NCBI GenBank assembly: GCA_027025615.1
Contig: JALVQM010000019.1
Span: 1 to 7,565 of the forward strand
Reading direction: 5' to 3'
From: Desulfobacteraceae bacterium
Lineage (GTDB): Bacteria > Desulfobacterota > Desulfobacteria > Desulfobacterales > Desulfosarcinaceae
DNA length: 7,565 nt
Shown here: in pieces, positions 1 to 6,668 of the stretch
How the letters are laid out: each line of letters opens with the position of its first letter
Numbering within the stretch: position 1 is the stretch's first letter
Translations under genes and position numbers: made by a program
The notes under the pieces: model-generated
Database searches by the model: none
What the model was told of the DNA's origin: nothing
Seen by the model: the letters and a program-made list of their open reading frames with translations, nothing else

Positions 1-846
1 AAAAATCACAATGTTGCTATTTCCATTGGCGGATATTCAGTAATAGTAAAGAAAATAAGTGTTCCTGCGGCGTCAGAAGAACAGCTTCAGGATACGATTC
101 AATTCGAAGCCGAACAGTATATTCCTTTTGACATTAACGATGTTAATCTTGATTTCCAGATTTTGGGTGAAAACGAGAATAATCCCAATCAAATGAATGT
201 GCTGCTGGTGGCCGCCAAGCAGGATATGGTCAATGATTACGTAAACATGGCCCAGCTGGCGGGGTTGGAGCCCAAGGTTATTGATGTCGACGCTTTTGCG
301 CTGCAAAACATTTTCGAGCTGAACTATGTTGTTGAAAACGAAAATGTAGCACTGATAGATATCGGAGCCAGCAAAACTTCGCTCAATATTCTCAAGGGAC
401 AGGAATCAGTTTTCATGCGTGATGTCGCCCTGGGATGCGGGCAGATAAATCAAAAGATAGCTTCAACCACCGATTGCAGCCTTGAAGAGGCAGAGAGTAT
501 CAAATTTGGCGACCTGTCCGGCCGCATATCACCTGAAGAGCTTTCCGAAATAATTTCTTCAGTAGTTGCGGACTGGTGTACAGAAATTCGCCGAGCCCTT
601 GATTTTTTCTATTCCACATATCCAGACGACCAGATACGCAATATAGTTTTGTCGGGAGGCGGAGGAAACATAAAAGAGTTCAGGCAATTACTGGCGGTTG
701 AGACATCAGCTGATGTGGATTCCATAAACCCGTTTCAAAATATTGTTGTTGACGAGAACAAGTTCGACATGGCTTACCTGGGAAAAATAGCGCCCCAAGC
801 CTCCATCTGCATGGGGTTGGCCACACGCAAGGTGGATGACAAATGA
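1..846 (+). CDS. pilM: PilM, type IV pilus inner-membrane assembly ATPase-like protein (5' end missing)
   Basis: Actin-like (FtsA-fold) cytoplasmic protein that docks on the N-terminus of PilN and links the T4P alignment complex to the cytoplasmic motors. The frame is open from base 1 to the TGA at 844-846, giving 281 visible residues. PilM proteins are usually about 350 residues, so roughly 70 residues, including the first nucleotide-binding segment, lie outside the window. Seen in the fragment: the PilM hallmark QFEAEQYIPFDI near residues 34-45, a phosphate-binding DIGASKT at about 120-126, and the glycine-rich adenosine-site loop LSGGGGN at about 217-223. A TTG at 163 could be taken as a start, but the conserved sequence continues upstream of it, so it is internal. 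The stop overlaps the pilN start (ATGA), which points to translational coupling. Identification rests on these motifs plus the pilN-O-P-Q order downstream. Confidence 0.95.
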   Translation, partial: KNHNVAISIGGYSVIVKKISVPAASEEQLQDTIQFEAEQYIPFDINDVNLDFQILGENENNPNQMNVLLVAAKQDMVNDYVNMAQLAGLEPKVIDVDAFALQNIFELNYVVENENVALIDIGASKTSLNILKGQESVFMRDVALGCGQINQKIASTTDCSLEEAESIKFGDLSGRISPEELSEIISSVVADWCTEIRRALDFFYSTYPDDQIRNIVLSGGGGNIKEFRQLLAVETSADVDSINPFQNIVVDENKFDMAYLGKIAPQASICMGLATRKVDDK

Positions 847-1433
847 TACGTATCAACCTGCTTCCATATCGTGCAGAGCGGAAAAAGGAAAATATCAGAC
901 GTCAGGTGGGGATTTATACTCTATCGGTGATGCTGGTGGCTTTGGGATGTTATTATTATCATTTGCGTTTGAATTCTAACATTAAAAGATTAAATTCCGA
1001 GATAAATTATACAAACGCCCAGGTAGCCAAGTACAAGAAAATCAATCGGGAAATTGAAGAAATAAAGAAAAAGCTGGCTGTCCTGGAGCGAAAAACCAAT
1101 GTTATCAAATCACTCGACGCTGACCGCAAGGCTCCTGTACACGTTCTGGACGAGCTATACCATTTGCTGGTGGAAAAAAGGATGTGGTATACAGGCCTGA
1201 CAGAGAAAAACAACCAGATTAAAATCCAGGGCGTAGCACTTGACAACCAGACAGTTGCTGATTTTATGACCCGCCTGGAAAAGTCTAAACAATTCAATAA
1301 TGTCAGACTTGCATCAATCCGAAAAGAAACTATTAAAAGCAAAAATATAGATCTTAAAAAATTCGAAGTCGCGTTTAACCGCGTTGTGGCCTCATCTGTC
1401 AAGACTCAACAAAAGAAGGGCAAGAAGCGATGA
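843..1433 (+). CDS. pilN: PilN, type IV pilus alignment-complex membrane protein
   Basis: Bitopic inner-membrane protein of 196 residues that forms heterodimers with PilO in the periplasm and binds PilM through its short cytoplasmic N-terminus. The protein begins MIRINLLPYR; the INLLPYR motif (residues 4-10) is the known PilM-docking peptide of the family. A basic stretch (11-21) is followed by one transmembrane helix (about 22-41), then a charged, probably coiled-coil region (about 44-90) and an alpha/beta periplasmic domain (about 95-180). The start overlaps the pilM stop by 4 bases, and an AAGGTGG ribosome binding site lies at 829-835, 7 bases upstream. The C-terminus ends in a lysine-rich tail (QQKKGKKR). 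The DNA of that tail also supplies the purine-rich ribosome binding site for pilO. Length is normal for the family. Confidence 0.96.
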   Translation: MIRINLLPYRAERKKENIRRQVGIYTLSVMLVALGCYYYHLRLNSNIKRLNSEINYTNAQVAKYKKINREIEEIKKKLAVLERKTNVIKSLDADRKAPVHVLDELYHLLVEKRMWYTGLTEKNNQIKIQGVALDNQTVADFMTRLEKSKQFNNVRLASIRKETIKSKNIDLKKFEVAFNRVVASSVKTQQKKGKKR

Positions 1434-2065
1434 AAGAATCTAATTTGTCACTTGATTCGCTCTCTCCCTTGTTCAACAGCCTAGAGCAATTGACCAAGGT
1501 ACAGCGGATTGCCATTTATATAGGGTCAATGGTTTTGGTTGGGGTGGCGTTTTTCTACTTGTCTTTTTATCCAAAACAACAGACCATTAAAGGTCTGGAG
1601 GCAAGCCTTGCTTCGGCCAAACAAGCTCTGGCAAAGGCAAAACGCAATGCAAGTCAGCTTAATTATTATCGCAACAAGATGAAACAGGAAGAAGCACAGT
1701 TTAAAGCTGTGATGAAGGCATTGCCGGAAAAAGAAGAAATTCCATCTTTGCTGGCCGGAATATCGAAAGCCGGCAAGGATGCGGGGTTGGAATTTATTTT
1801 GTTCCAGCCTAAAAAGGAAATACCCAAAGGTTTTTACGCTGAAATACCGGTCGGCATAGAGGTCAGCGGAGGATATCACCAGGTGGCGGTCTTTTTCGAC
1901 AAGGTGGCCAATTTGCCCAGAATCGTTACCATTAAAAATATTACAATGGTGCCGACCAAGAGCAAAGGTGTCAATACCTTGAACACCAAATGCATGGCGG
2001 TAACATATAAGTTCATTGAAAAAAAGGCCGGCAAGAAAGCCGGCAAAAAAGGCCGCAGAAAATAA
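1430..2065 (+). CDS. pilO: PilO, type IV pilus alignment-complex membrane protein
   Basis: Partner of PilN, 211 residues. It has a short cytoplasmic N-terminus (1-26), one transmembrane helix (about 27-47), a periplasmic coiled-coil stretch rich in A/K/Q (about 50-95), and a C-terminal ferredoxin-like domain (about 100-195). The segment around PRIVTIKNITMVP is typical of PilO. Its role is to pair with PilN and bind PilP, positioning the periplasmic channel under the secretin. The ATG overlaps the pilN TGA (ATGA at 1430-1433), and a GAAGGG ribosome binding site sits at 1415-1420. Oddity: the last 12 residues are AGKK-AGKK-GRRK, encoded by three degenerate 12-base units. This is a strongly basic tail that the PilO fold does not need. 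Confidence 0.95.
   Translation: MKESNLSLDSLSPLFNSLEQLTKVQRIAIYIGSMVLVGVAFFYLSFYPKQQTIKGLEASLASAKQALAKAKRNASQLNYYRNKMKQEEAQFKAVMKALPEKEEIPSLLAGISKAGKDAGLEFILFQPKKEIPKGFYAEIPVGIEVSGGYHQVAVFFDKVANLPRIVTIKNITMVPTKSKGVNTLNTKCMAVTYKFIEKKAGKKAGKKGRRK
2027..2062 (+). repeat. Three degenerate 12-base units at the 3' end of pilO
   Basis: The units at 2027-2038 (GCCGGCAAGAAA), 2039-2050 (GCCGGCAAAAAA) and 2051-2062 (GGCCGCAGAAAA) are in frame and encode AGKK, AGKK and GRRK just before the stop codon. The first two differ at one base; the third is more diverged. This looks like a small in-frame tandem expansion that lengthened a basic C-terminal tail. It could change copy number by slippage, but only three units are visible. 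Confidence 0.7.
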
Positions 2066-2087
2066 GAAAAATCAACAACTTTGAGTG

Positions 2088-2711
2088 ATGCGAATCATGG
2101 CAATAAAATGGATGGCTATTCTGCTCGGCGGTTTGTTAATTCTATTGTCAGGTTGTGATAAAGAAAAGCCTGCTCCGCCAAAGCAGGTTGTCTCGCAAAA
2201 GATATCAGCCGGGACTTCTTCCAAAGTCAAGTCTGCCGCTGCGATGAAACCGGCAAAGACAAAGGTTACGAAAAATAATACTTTGGGACAGAGTTCTTCT
2301 TCGTTGCTGGAGACAACACGCCGCATGGCTGCAACCTATGATCCCAAGGGCCGCTTTGACCCATTTGAACCTTTGTTCAAGGACGAGAAGGTTCAAGCAC
2401 AGCCCGTAGTTTCCAAATCCAGAAAGCGTAAACGCAGGATACCGCAAACTCCTCTTGAAAGAATCTCACTTGCCCAGCTGAAAGTTTCAGCTATTATTCG
2501 TTCACCGCGGGGCAATCGGGCCTTGGTTGAAGATGCTACGGGAAAAGGTTATGTAATTCGCAAGGGAACATATATAGGATTAAATGCCGGGAAAGTGGTG
2601 GCAATCCTAAAAGACAAGGTAATTATCGAAGAAGAGACAGAAAACCTGCTTGGTGAATTCACGATCCAGAAGCGGGAATTGAAACTTCAGAAACCTGCCG
2701 GAGAATTTTAG
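2088..2711 (+). CDS. pilP: PilP, type IV pilus inner-membrane lipoprotein
   Basis: Lipoprotein of 207 residues that connects the PilN/PilO dimer to the N0 domain of PilQ. A signal peptide ends in the lipobox LSGC (Cys23). Next come a long K/A/S/P-rich disordered linker (about 24-85), the conserved segment RFDPFEPLF (about 89-97), and the C-terminal beta-sandwich (about 120-200) with LAQLKV, RALVEDATGKGYVI and GLNAGKVV. These are characteristic of PilP. The start is uncertain: GTG at 2085, ATG at 2088 and ATG at 2097 are all in frame, and the ribosome binding site is weak (TTGAG at 2081-2085). All three choices keep a basic n-region and the lipobox; I picked 2088. The gene follows pilO by about 22 bases and pilQ begins 1 base after its stop, so it belongs to the same operon. 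Asp follows the lipidated Cys, consistent with inner-membrane retention by the classical '+2 Asp' rule. Confidence 0.93.
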   Translation: MRIMAIKWMAILLGGLLILLSGCDKEKPAPPKQVVSQKISAGTSSKVKSAAAMKPAKTKVTKNNTLGQSSSSLLETTRRMAATYDPKGRFDPFEPLFKDEKVQAQPVVSKSRKRKRRIPQTPLERISLAQLKVSAIIRSPRGNRALVEDATGKGYVIRKGTYIGLNAGKVVAILKDKVIIEEETENLLGEFTIQKRELKLQKPAGEF

Positions 2712-2712
2712 C

Positions 2713-5097
2713 ATGAACGAGCGCACTATAACGACGAAGCGGTTGGTTGTTTTTTGCCTGCTGGTAGCCCTGATCGGCCTGGCCGGCTGCGCCCGCCAAA
2801 AGGCAACCCAGACTACAAAGCCTAGGCCGCAACCGGCTTCCGTGCCGCTCGCAACCATAGAAGCCATCGATACTTTTATGGAGCAAGGTCGAGTTCAGGT
2901 GGTAATTAAAGCCAATCAATCCTTGACTTATACATCGGTAAAGCAACCTGATCCGTTGGCGGTGCTTTTATTTTTCCCCAATACACAGTTGGCAAATTTA
3001 CCTGCCCAACTGCCGGGCCGGGAACCGGTTGTTAAAGGCATAAAAACTTCAATGGCCGAAAATGCAAACACTGCCAAAGTAGAGATTTTGCTGGCCCGGG
3101 ATGTTCCTTACAGTGTCGGGGAAAGTGAAAGCGGCTTGCTGATAAAATTCGGCAGTACAGCTGCCGATACGGCAAAGACCACTTCTGTTGCGGCTGTCCC
3201 GGCGGCTGCCAAGACGTCTTCGTTAACCCAATCTACAGACAGTACAAAAAAGCCGGCAGCGAAAACGACCATAGTGAATCCTCAGGGCAAGCTCGCCTGG
3301 ATCAACAAAATAGATTTTTTGGCCGAGCCGAAAGGCAAATCAACCATCGTGATCGGCACGACTATACCGGCGGATTACAAGCTGGAGAAAAAGACGGCCA
3401 AGCGTCTGGAACTGACGCTTTTCAACACAAAGATTCCTACTTACCGTCGCAGGGCACTTATTACCACCCGCTTTGAAAGTGCAGTTAACCGTATTACTCC
3501 GGTGCAAAAGGCAGCCAGGCAGGCAGCTGTGGTCATAGAGTTGCGTGAAACAGTACCGTATTTTACCGAACGGGCCGGAAATTTGCTGCTGATTCACTTT
3601 GAAGCCTCCCGGGTGCCGCCGAAACCATTGGAGCAGGCTCATCTGCCTGCCTGGAAAAAGGTCCTTGCCGAGCAAGGACAAAAAGATTCCGGTGCAATAG
3701 GTGTACCCAAAGCAATGGTTGCCTCCAAGGCCAAAGATAGCGGGCAAATAAAAACAACCGGCACCGGAGCGGTCAAAACGGCTGAAACGGTCAATGCTCC
3801 TGTATCCCGGCAGTTTGAGCCGGTTGTCACCGAAAGCCCATGGCTTGCTCCGCGCAAGAAGCATTACACCGGTGAAAAGATAGCCCTTGATTTTTATGAG
3901 ACAGATATAAAAAATGTTTTCAGAATACTGAGAGAAGTTTCAGGTAAGAATTTTGCCATTGATAAGGATGTTACCGGTAAAGTTACCATGACTCTGGATA
4001 AACCGGTACCCTGGGACCAGGTATTGGATCTTGTGCTGCGCATGAACCAGCTTGGCATGTCGGTCGAAGGTGACATCATCAGGATTGCAACCCTGGATAC
4101 ATTGAAAAAAGAAGATGATTTGCGCAAAGCTCAGCTTGAGGCCTTGAAAAAGGCCAAAGAGCAGGCCAAGGAACTGGAGCCGTTAGAGACCAAGTATATA
4201 CCGGTAAGTTATTCCAATGCTAAAAATGAAATTTTGCCGCATATTGAAAAAATATTGAGTGACAAACGTGGCCATGCAACCGTTGATGAAAAAAACAACC
4301 AGATTATCATCACCGACACGGCGGCCAAAATAAAGCAAGCCGAAGAAATTGTTAAACGTATTGACCGGGTTACTTCCCAGGTTATAATAGAAGCCCGAGT
4401 AGTTGAGGTTTCGGAAAACTGGTCAAAAACTCTTGGTATAGTATGGGAATCCACATACGGACCGGGAAATCTTTTCGGAACCGGAATATCGGGTACCACA
4501 GACTTTGCCATGAATTTTCCTTCTTCAGGTGCAACATCAGGGATAGGATTTAATTTTTCCCGGGTGGCCGGTGGTATTCCTTTTGTGCTGAATGCCAAGA
4601 TTGAAGCCCTGGAAGCCGAAGGACAGGGCCGCATTCTGTCATCTCCCAAGATTCTGACCCTGGATAACAAGACCGCCCGGATTAAACAGGGTGTTGAATA
4701 TCCTTACCTGGAAAGGGATTCTTCCGGTGGAGCTTCGGTAAAGTTCAAAAAGATCGACCTTTTGCTTGAAGTAACCCCCCATGTTACACCTGATAACAGG
4801 ATTTCCCTGAGTATTTTTATAACCAAGAACGACGTTGCTTCTGTTACCAACGGGGTTCCCTCGGTTGCCACCAACGAGGCTGAAACCGAATTACTGGTTA
4901 ACGATGGCGACACTATTGTTATCGGCGGCATAATCAAGGCGACAACTACTGATAGTACTTCCGGCTTTCCTGGACTTTCCAAAATACCTATCCTGGGATG
5001 GCTGTTTAAAAGCAATACCAAGAGCCATCAAAAGAACGAACTGTTGATTTTCATGACGCCGAGGATCGTGCAACTGAAACAGCAGGACGCTATGTAG
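2713..5097 (+). CDS. pilQ: PilQ, type IV pilus outer-membrane secretin with lipoprotein signal
   Basis: Forms the multimeric gate through which the pilus crosses the outer membrane; 794 residues. Domain order: signal peptide with lipobox LAGC (Cys26); AMIN domain 1 (about 46-147); an A/T/S/K-rich linker; AMIN domain 2 (about 195-298); a second low-complexity linker (about 299-388); secretin N0/STN domain (about 390-460, LDFYETDIKNVFRIL onward); a charged helical spacer (about 461-493); N1/NolW-type domain (about 494-556); then the secretin core starting around VIIEARVVEV (557-566). The core includes GQGRILSSPKILTLDN (637-652), an IGG at 737-739, and the signature GFPGLSKIPILGWLFKS (751-767). 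It ends shortly after LLIFMTPRIV with no long S-domain. AMIN domains bind peptidoglycan in related proteins. A GGAG ribosome binding site at 2700-2703, 9 bases from the ATG, supports this start. Oddity: the N-terminus predicts a lipoprotein, which is not the case in the best-studied PilQ proteins. aroK/aroB do not follow it. Confidence 0.97.
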   Translation: MNERTITTKRLVVFCLLVALIGLAGCARQKATQTTKPRPQPASVPLATIEAIDTFMEQGRVQVVIKANQSLTYTSVKQPDPLAVLLFFPNTQLANLPAQLPGREPVVKGIKTSMAENANTAKVEILLARDVPYSVGESESGLLIKFGSTAADTAKTTSVAAVPAAAKTSSLTQSTDSTKKPAAKTTIVNPQGKLAWINKIDFLAEPKGKSTIVIGTTIPADYKLEKKTAKRLELTLFNTKIPTYRRRALITTRFESAVNRITPVQKAARQAAVVIELRETVPYFTERAGNLLLIHFEASRVPPKPLEQAHLPAWKKVLAEQGQKDSGAIGVPKAMVASKAKDSGQIKTTGTGAVKTAETVNAPVSRQFEPVVTESPWLAPRKKHYTGEKIALDFYETDIKNVFRILREVSGKNFAIDKDVTGKVTMTLDKPVPWDQVLDLVLRMNQLGMSVEGDIIRIATLDTLKKEDDLRKAQLEALKKAKEQAKELEPLETKYIPVSYSNAKNEILPHIEKILSDKRGHATVDEKNNQIIITDTAAKIKQAEEIVKRIDRVTSQVIIEARVVEVSENWSKTLGIVWESTYGPGNLFGTGISGTTDFAMNFPSSGATSGIGFNFSRVAGGIPFVLNAKIEALEAEGQGRILSSPKILTLDNKTARIKQGVEYPYLERDSSGGASVKFKKIDLLLEVTPHVTPDNRISLSIFITKNDVASVTNGVPSVATNEAETELLVNDGDTIVIGGIIKATTTDSTSGFPGLSKIPILGWLFKSNTKSHQKNELLIFMTPRIVQLKQQDAM
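3655..3679 (-). terminator. Terminator-like hairpin on the strand antisense to pilQ (tentative)
   Basis: GTCCTTGC (3661-3668) and GCAAGGAC (3672-3679) form a perfect 8-bp stem with a 3-base loop. Read on the minus strand, the stem is followed by C and then TTTTT (3659-3655), which is the form of an intrinsic terminator. It lies inside pilQ, in the linker between AMIN domain 2 and N0, where sequence constraint is low. On the sense strand the same hairpin is followed by A residues and should not terminate. It could be chance; no antisense transcript is known from the sequence alone. Confidence 0.3.
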
Positions 5098-5133
5098 CCC
5101 AAAGCGGTTGGCTGAAGGAGCTTAAAATATACG

Positions 5134-5139
5134 AAGGAG
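5134..5139 (+). promoter_or_regulatory. Strong ribosome binding site deciding the start at 5147
   Basis: AAGGAG lies 7 bases upstream of the ATG at 5147 and favours it over the in-frame TTG at 5144. A second GAAGGAG at 5114-5120 in the same 49-base gap has no start codon at a suitable distance. Confidence 0.8.
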
Positions 5140-5146
5140 ATCATTG

Positions 5147-5761
5147 ATGAGTGGAGCAAAAAAACACCTGGCATTCAGCCTGATTATGTTGATGCTTTTG
5201 ATGGCCATGGGCTGTAGTGACTCGGCTATTTTTGAAGACTACGGATTCGATTATCAGGTATCCATGTGTGTTTCCGACGACGGGTCAGGCAGCGAGTGCA
5301 CCCAGACGGTTGACATTCTCCAGGTAATGTGCAGCGCCACTGAATGGGAGGACTATTTCGATGCGCAAGGAATTGTGACATTTGTTGTAACCAAGGGTGC
5401 TCGTACTATAAAATTTACTTCCTACACAGTTGATTATATTCCTGAAGAAACTTCAGCATCCGGTGATGGAAGCGGAACTGTTTTTACTCCCCCCAGCCTG
5501 CCCCGCTATCATGATGTCCTGGATACCAACTGGATTGCTCCGGGTGCGGAAACCACGTTCAATTTCATAATTCTGGATATCAGCCGGAAAGCAGATATCT
5601 TGAATTTAGCTGCAGCTGAAGGTCACGGAACATTAGCTAATCCCTGGCAGCACACTTACACTTTAAGAGTTACCCTGGAAGGAATTGACGAGCTTGATGA
5701 AAGATTCAGCATAAGCGTGGATGCTGCCATAATTGCAAGCAACTACAATAATTGTTCTTAA
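5147..5761 (+). CDS. Lipoprotein of unknown function downstream of pilQ
   Basis: I do not recognise this 204-residue protein. Seen: a basic n-region (K5, K6, H7), a hydrophobic, methionine/leucine-rich core (8-21), and a lipobox-like AMGC with lipidated Cys23 followed by Ser. This predicts an outer-membrane lipoprotein. The mature part has four further cysteines (41, 51, 62 and the penultimate residue 203), which could form two disulfides in the periplasm. It is rich in alternating beta-type segments (for example GIVTFVVTKGARTIKFTSY and HTYTLRVTLEG), with a G/S/T-rich loop near 100-110, suggesting a beta-sandwich fold. It starts 49 bases after the pilQ stop with an excellent ribosome binding site and ends just before a strong terminator, so it is probably the last gene of the pil operon. 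A role at the PilQ gate or pilus is inference from position and localisation only. Confidence 0.88.
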   Translation: MSGAKKHLAFSLIMLMLLMAMGCSDSAIFEDYGFDYQVSMCVSDDGSGSECTQTVDILQVMCSATEWEDYFDAQGIVTFVVTKGARTIKFTSYTVDYIPEETSASGDGSGTVFTPPSLPRYHDVLDTNWIAPGAETTFNFIILDISRKADILNLAAAEGHGTLANPWQHTYTLRVTLEGIDELDERFSISVDAAIIASNYNNCS

Positions 5762-5779
5762 CAGACATTTAAGGAAAAT

Positions 5780-5823
5780 AAATCCCGCCCGGAGGCAACT
5801 TGCCATCAAGGGCGGGATTTTTT
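5780..5823. terminator. Bidirectional intrinsic terminator between convergent genes
   Basis: AAATCCCGCCC (5780-5790) pairs perfectly with GGGCGGGATTT (5810-5820), an 11-bp stem. The 19-base loop holds a small inner hairpin (GGCA/TGCC). On the plus strand the stem runs into TTTTTT (5818-5823), ending the pil operon 19 bases after the last stop codon. On the minus strand the stem is followed by a T-rich stretch (ATTTATTTTCC), so it can also end the convergent TPR gene, whose stop is at 5852. Confidence 0.92.
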
Positions 5824-5851
5824 ATTGGTTATTGCCGGCAGCTTCAATGTT

Positions 5852-6622
5852 TCAACGTAAAGATGCCATGGCTTTTTCTGCCTCCATGGCTTGGGGGCTA
5901 TCGGGGGCAAGGGAGATCACCTTGCCGTAAGCCTGCCATGCCTCGTTCAGCCTTCCTGACTGATGCAAGGCCCTGGCCAGCAACAGTTGAAAAGCCGGCC
6001 TTTTGGGAACCAGTTTGACAAGCCGCTTAAGATAGGAGATGGCATCTTCCGACCGGCCTGTCTGCATCAAGGTACGTGCAATTCCCTGAAGTGCCAGTGG
6101 ATAGTTGGGCTCGATCTCAAGGGCCTGTTTGTAGAAACTCAAGGCATTTTTGTAATCGCCCTTGTTGAAATAGGCTATGGCCAGGTTTGTCAGGGGATAA
6201 TGAGGTGTTGCGTAAAGCAAATCACCGGTGACCTGGGTGAGGATTTCGATTGCTGCGTCCCAGTTGCCCATGGCAAGGTAAAGAGCCCCCAGATTGTTTT
6301 TTGCCGGCGAATAATCCGGCTTTAGTTCAATGGCGCGCTTGAAATGGTTAATCGCCTGGGCATAGTGTTTTTTCATCATGTAGGTCAGACCTAGGCTGTT
6401 ATGGGTCAGAGGATCCCCGGGATTTAACTTTTCTGCTTTTAACAGTTCCCGCAATGCAGCTGTTGAATTTCCCTGGTTGAGATAGGCTTCACCCAAATCA
6501 CGAGCTATTGCGGCGTTACGTTTTTTTTGTTCCATTTTGGCCGAACCGGCACAGGCTGACATAATTACCGCTGCTGCCAACATGAGGCCTATCACTGCCA
6601 TGGTTTTTAGTCTATCTTTCAC
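5852..6622 (-). CDS. pilW: TPR lipoprotein of the PilF/PilW/Tgl secretin-pilotin family
   Basis: A 256-residue lipoprotein. The signal peptide has basic residues K2, R4 and K6, a hydrophobic core (8-21) and a lipobox-like MSAC (Cys24). The rest is almost entirely six consecutive tetratricopeptide repeats (about 37-70, 71-104, 105-138, 140-174, 175-208, 209-242). TPR consensus is clear in repeats 2-4, for example NSLGLTYMMKKHYAQAI and AIELKPDY. Size, lipobox and six TPRs match PilF of Pseudomonas, PilW of Neisseria and Tgl of Myxococcus, which are outer-membrane lipoproteins that help PilQ insert and multimerise. The start is a GTG preceded by AAGGGAG 6 bases upstream. The alternative ATG at codon 8 would remove the basic n-region. 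It is convergent to the pil operon rather than in it. A generic TPR lipoprotein remains possible, but the neighbourhood favours the pilotin role. Confidence 0.85.
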   Translation of the reverse strand: MKDRLKTMAVIGLMLAAAVIMSACAGSAKMEQKKRNAAIARDLGEAYLNQGNSTAALRELLKAEKLNPGDPLTHNSLGLTYMMKKHYAQAINHFKRAIELKPDYSPAKNNLGALYLAMGNWDAAIEILTQVTGDLLYATPHYPLTNLAIAYFNKGDYKNALSFYKQALEIEPNYPLALQGIARTLMQTGRSEDAISYLKRLVKLVPKRPAFQLLLARALHQSGRLNEAWQAYGKVISLAPDSPQAMEAEKAMASLR

Positions 6623-6628
6623 CTTAAA

Positions 6629-6635
6629 CTCCCTT
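6629..6635 (-). promoter_or_regulatory. Ribosome binding site supporting the GTG start of the TPR lipoprotein
   Basis: On the minus strand AAGGGAG ends 6 bases before the GTG at 6622-6620. This spacing decides the GTG over the downstream in-frame ATG at 6601-6599. Confidence 0.75.
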
Positions 6636-6639
6636 TGTC

Positions 6640-6668
6640 GTTATAGATATATTACGTGTCGGCAACAA
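6640..6668 (-). promoter_or_regulatory. Possible sigma70-type promoter for the TPR lipoprotein gene
   Basis: On the minus strand a -35-like TTGTTG (6668-6663) is separated by 17 bases from a -10-like TATAAC (6645-6640, five of six consensus positions). The transcript would start only a few bases before the ribosome binding site. The -35 box is weak (three of six), so this is tentative. It would allow the pilotin to be expressed independently of the gene upstream. Confidence 0.35.

Noticed and set aside
163..165. TTG start for a shorter pilM
   Set aside because: The frame is open to base 1 and upstream residues match the conserved PilM motif around QFEAEQYIPFDI, so this is an internal leucine codon.
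2169..2187. 6-bp hairpin CCTGCT/AGCAGG in pilP
   Set aside because: Short stem inside the linker-coding region with no T-run or other context; expected by chance.
3640..3864. Open frames opposite pilQ
   Set aside because: Long antisense frames in a codon-biased gene; they lack ribosome binding sites and recognisable protein features.
5108..5128. Promoter before the unknown lipoprotein (TTGGCT and TAAAAT)
   Set aside because: The spacing is only 9 bases, far too short, and the gene has a good ribosome binding site within an operon-like arrangement.
5576..5599. Two GATATC palindromes 12 bases apart
   Set aside because: A common 6-base palindrome inside a coding region, with no extension of the symmetry beyond it.
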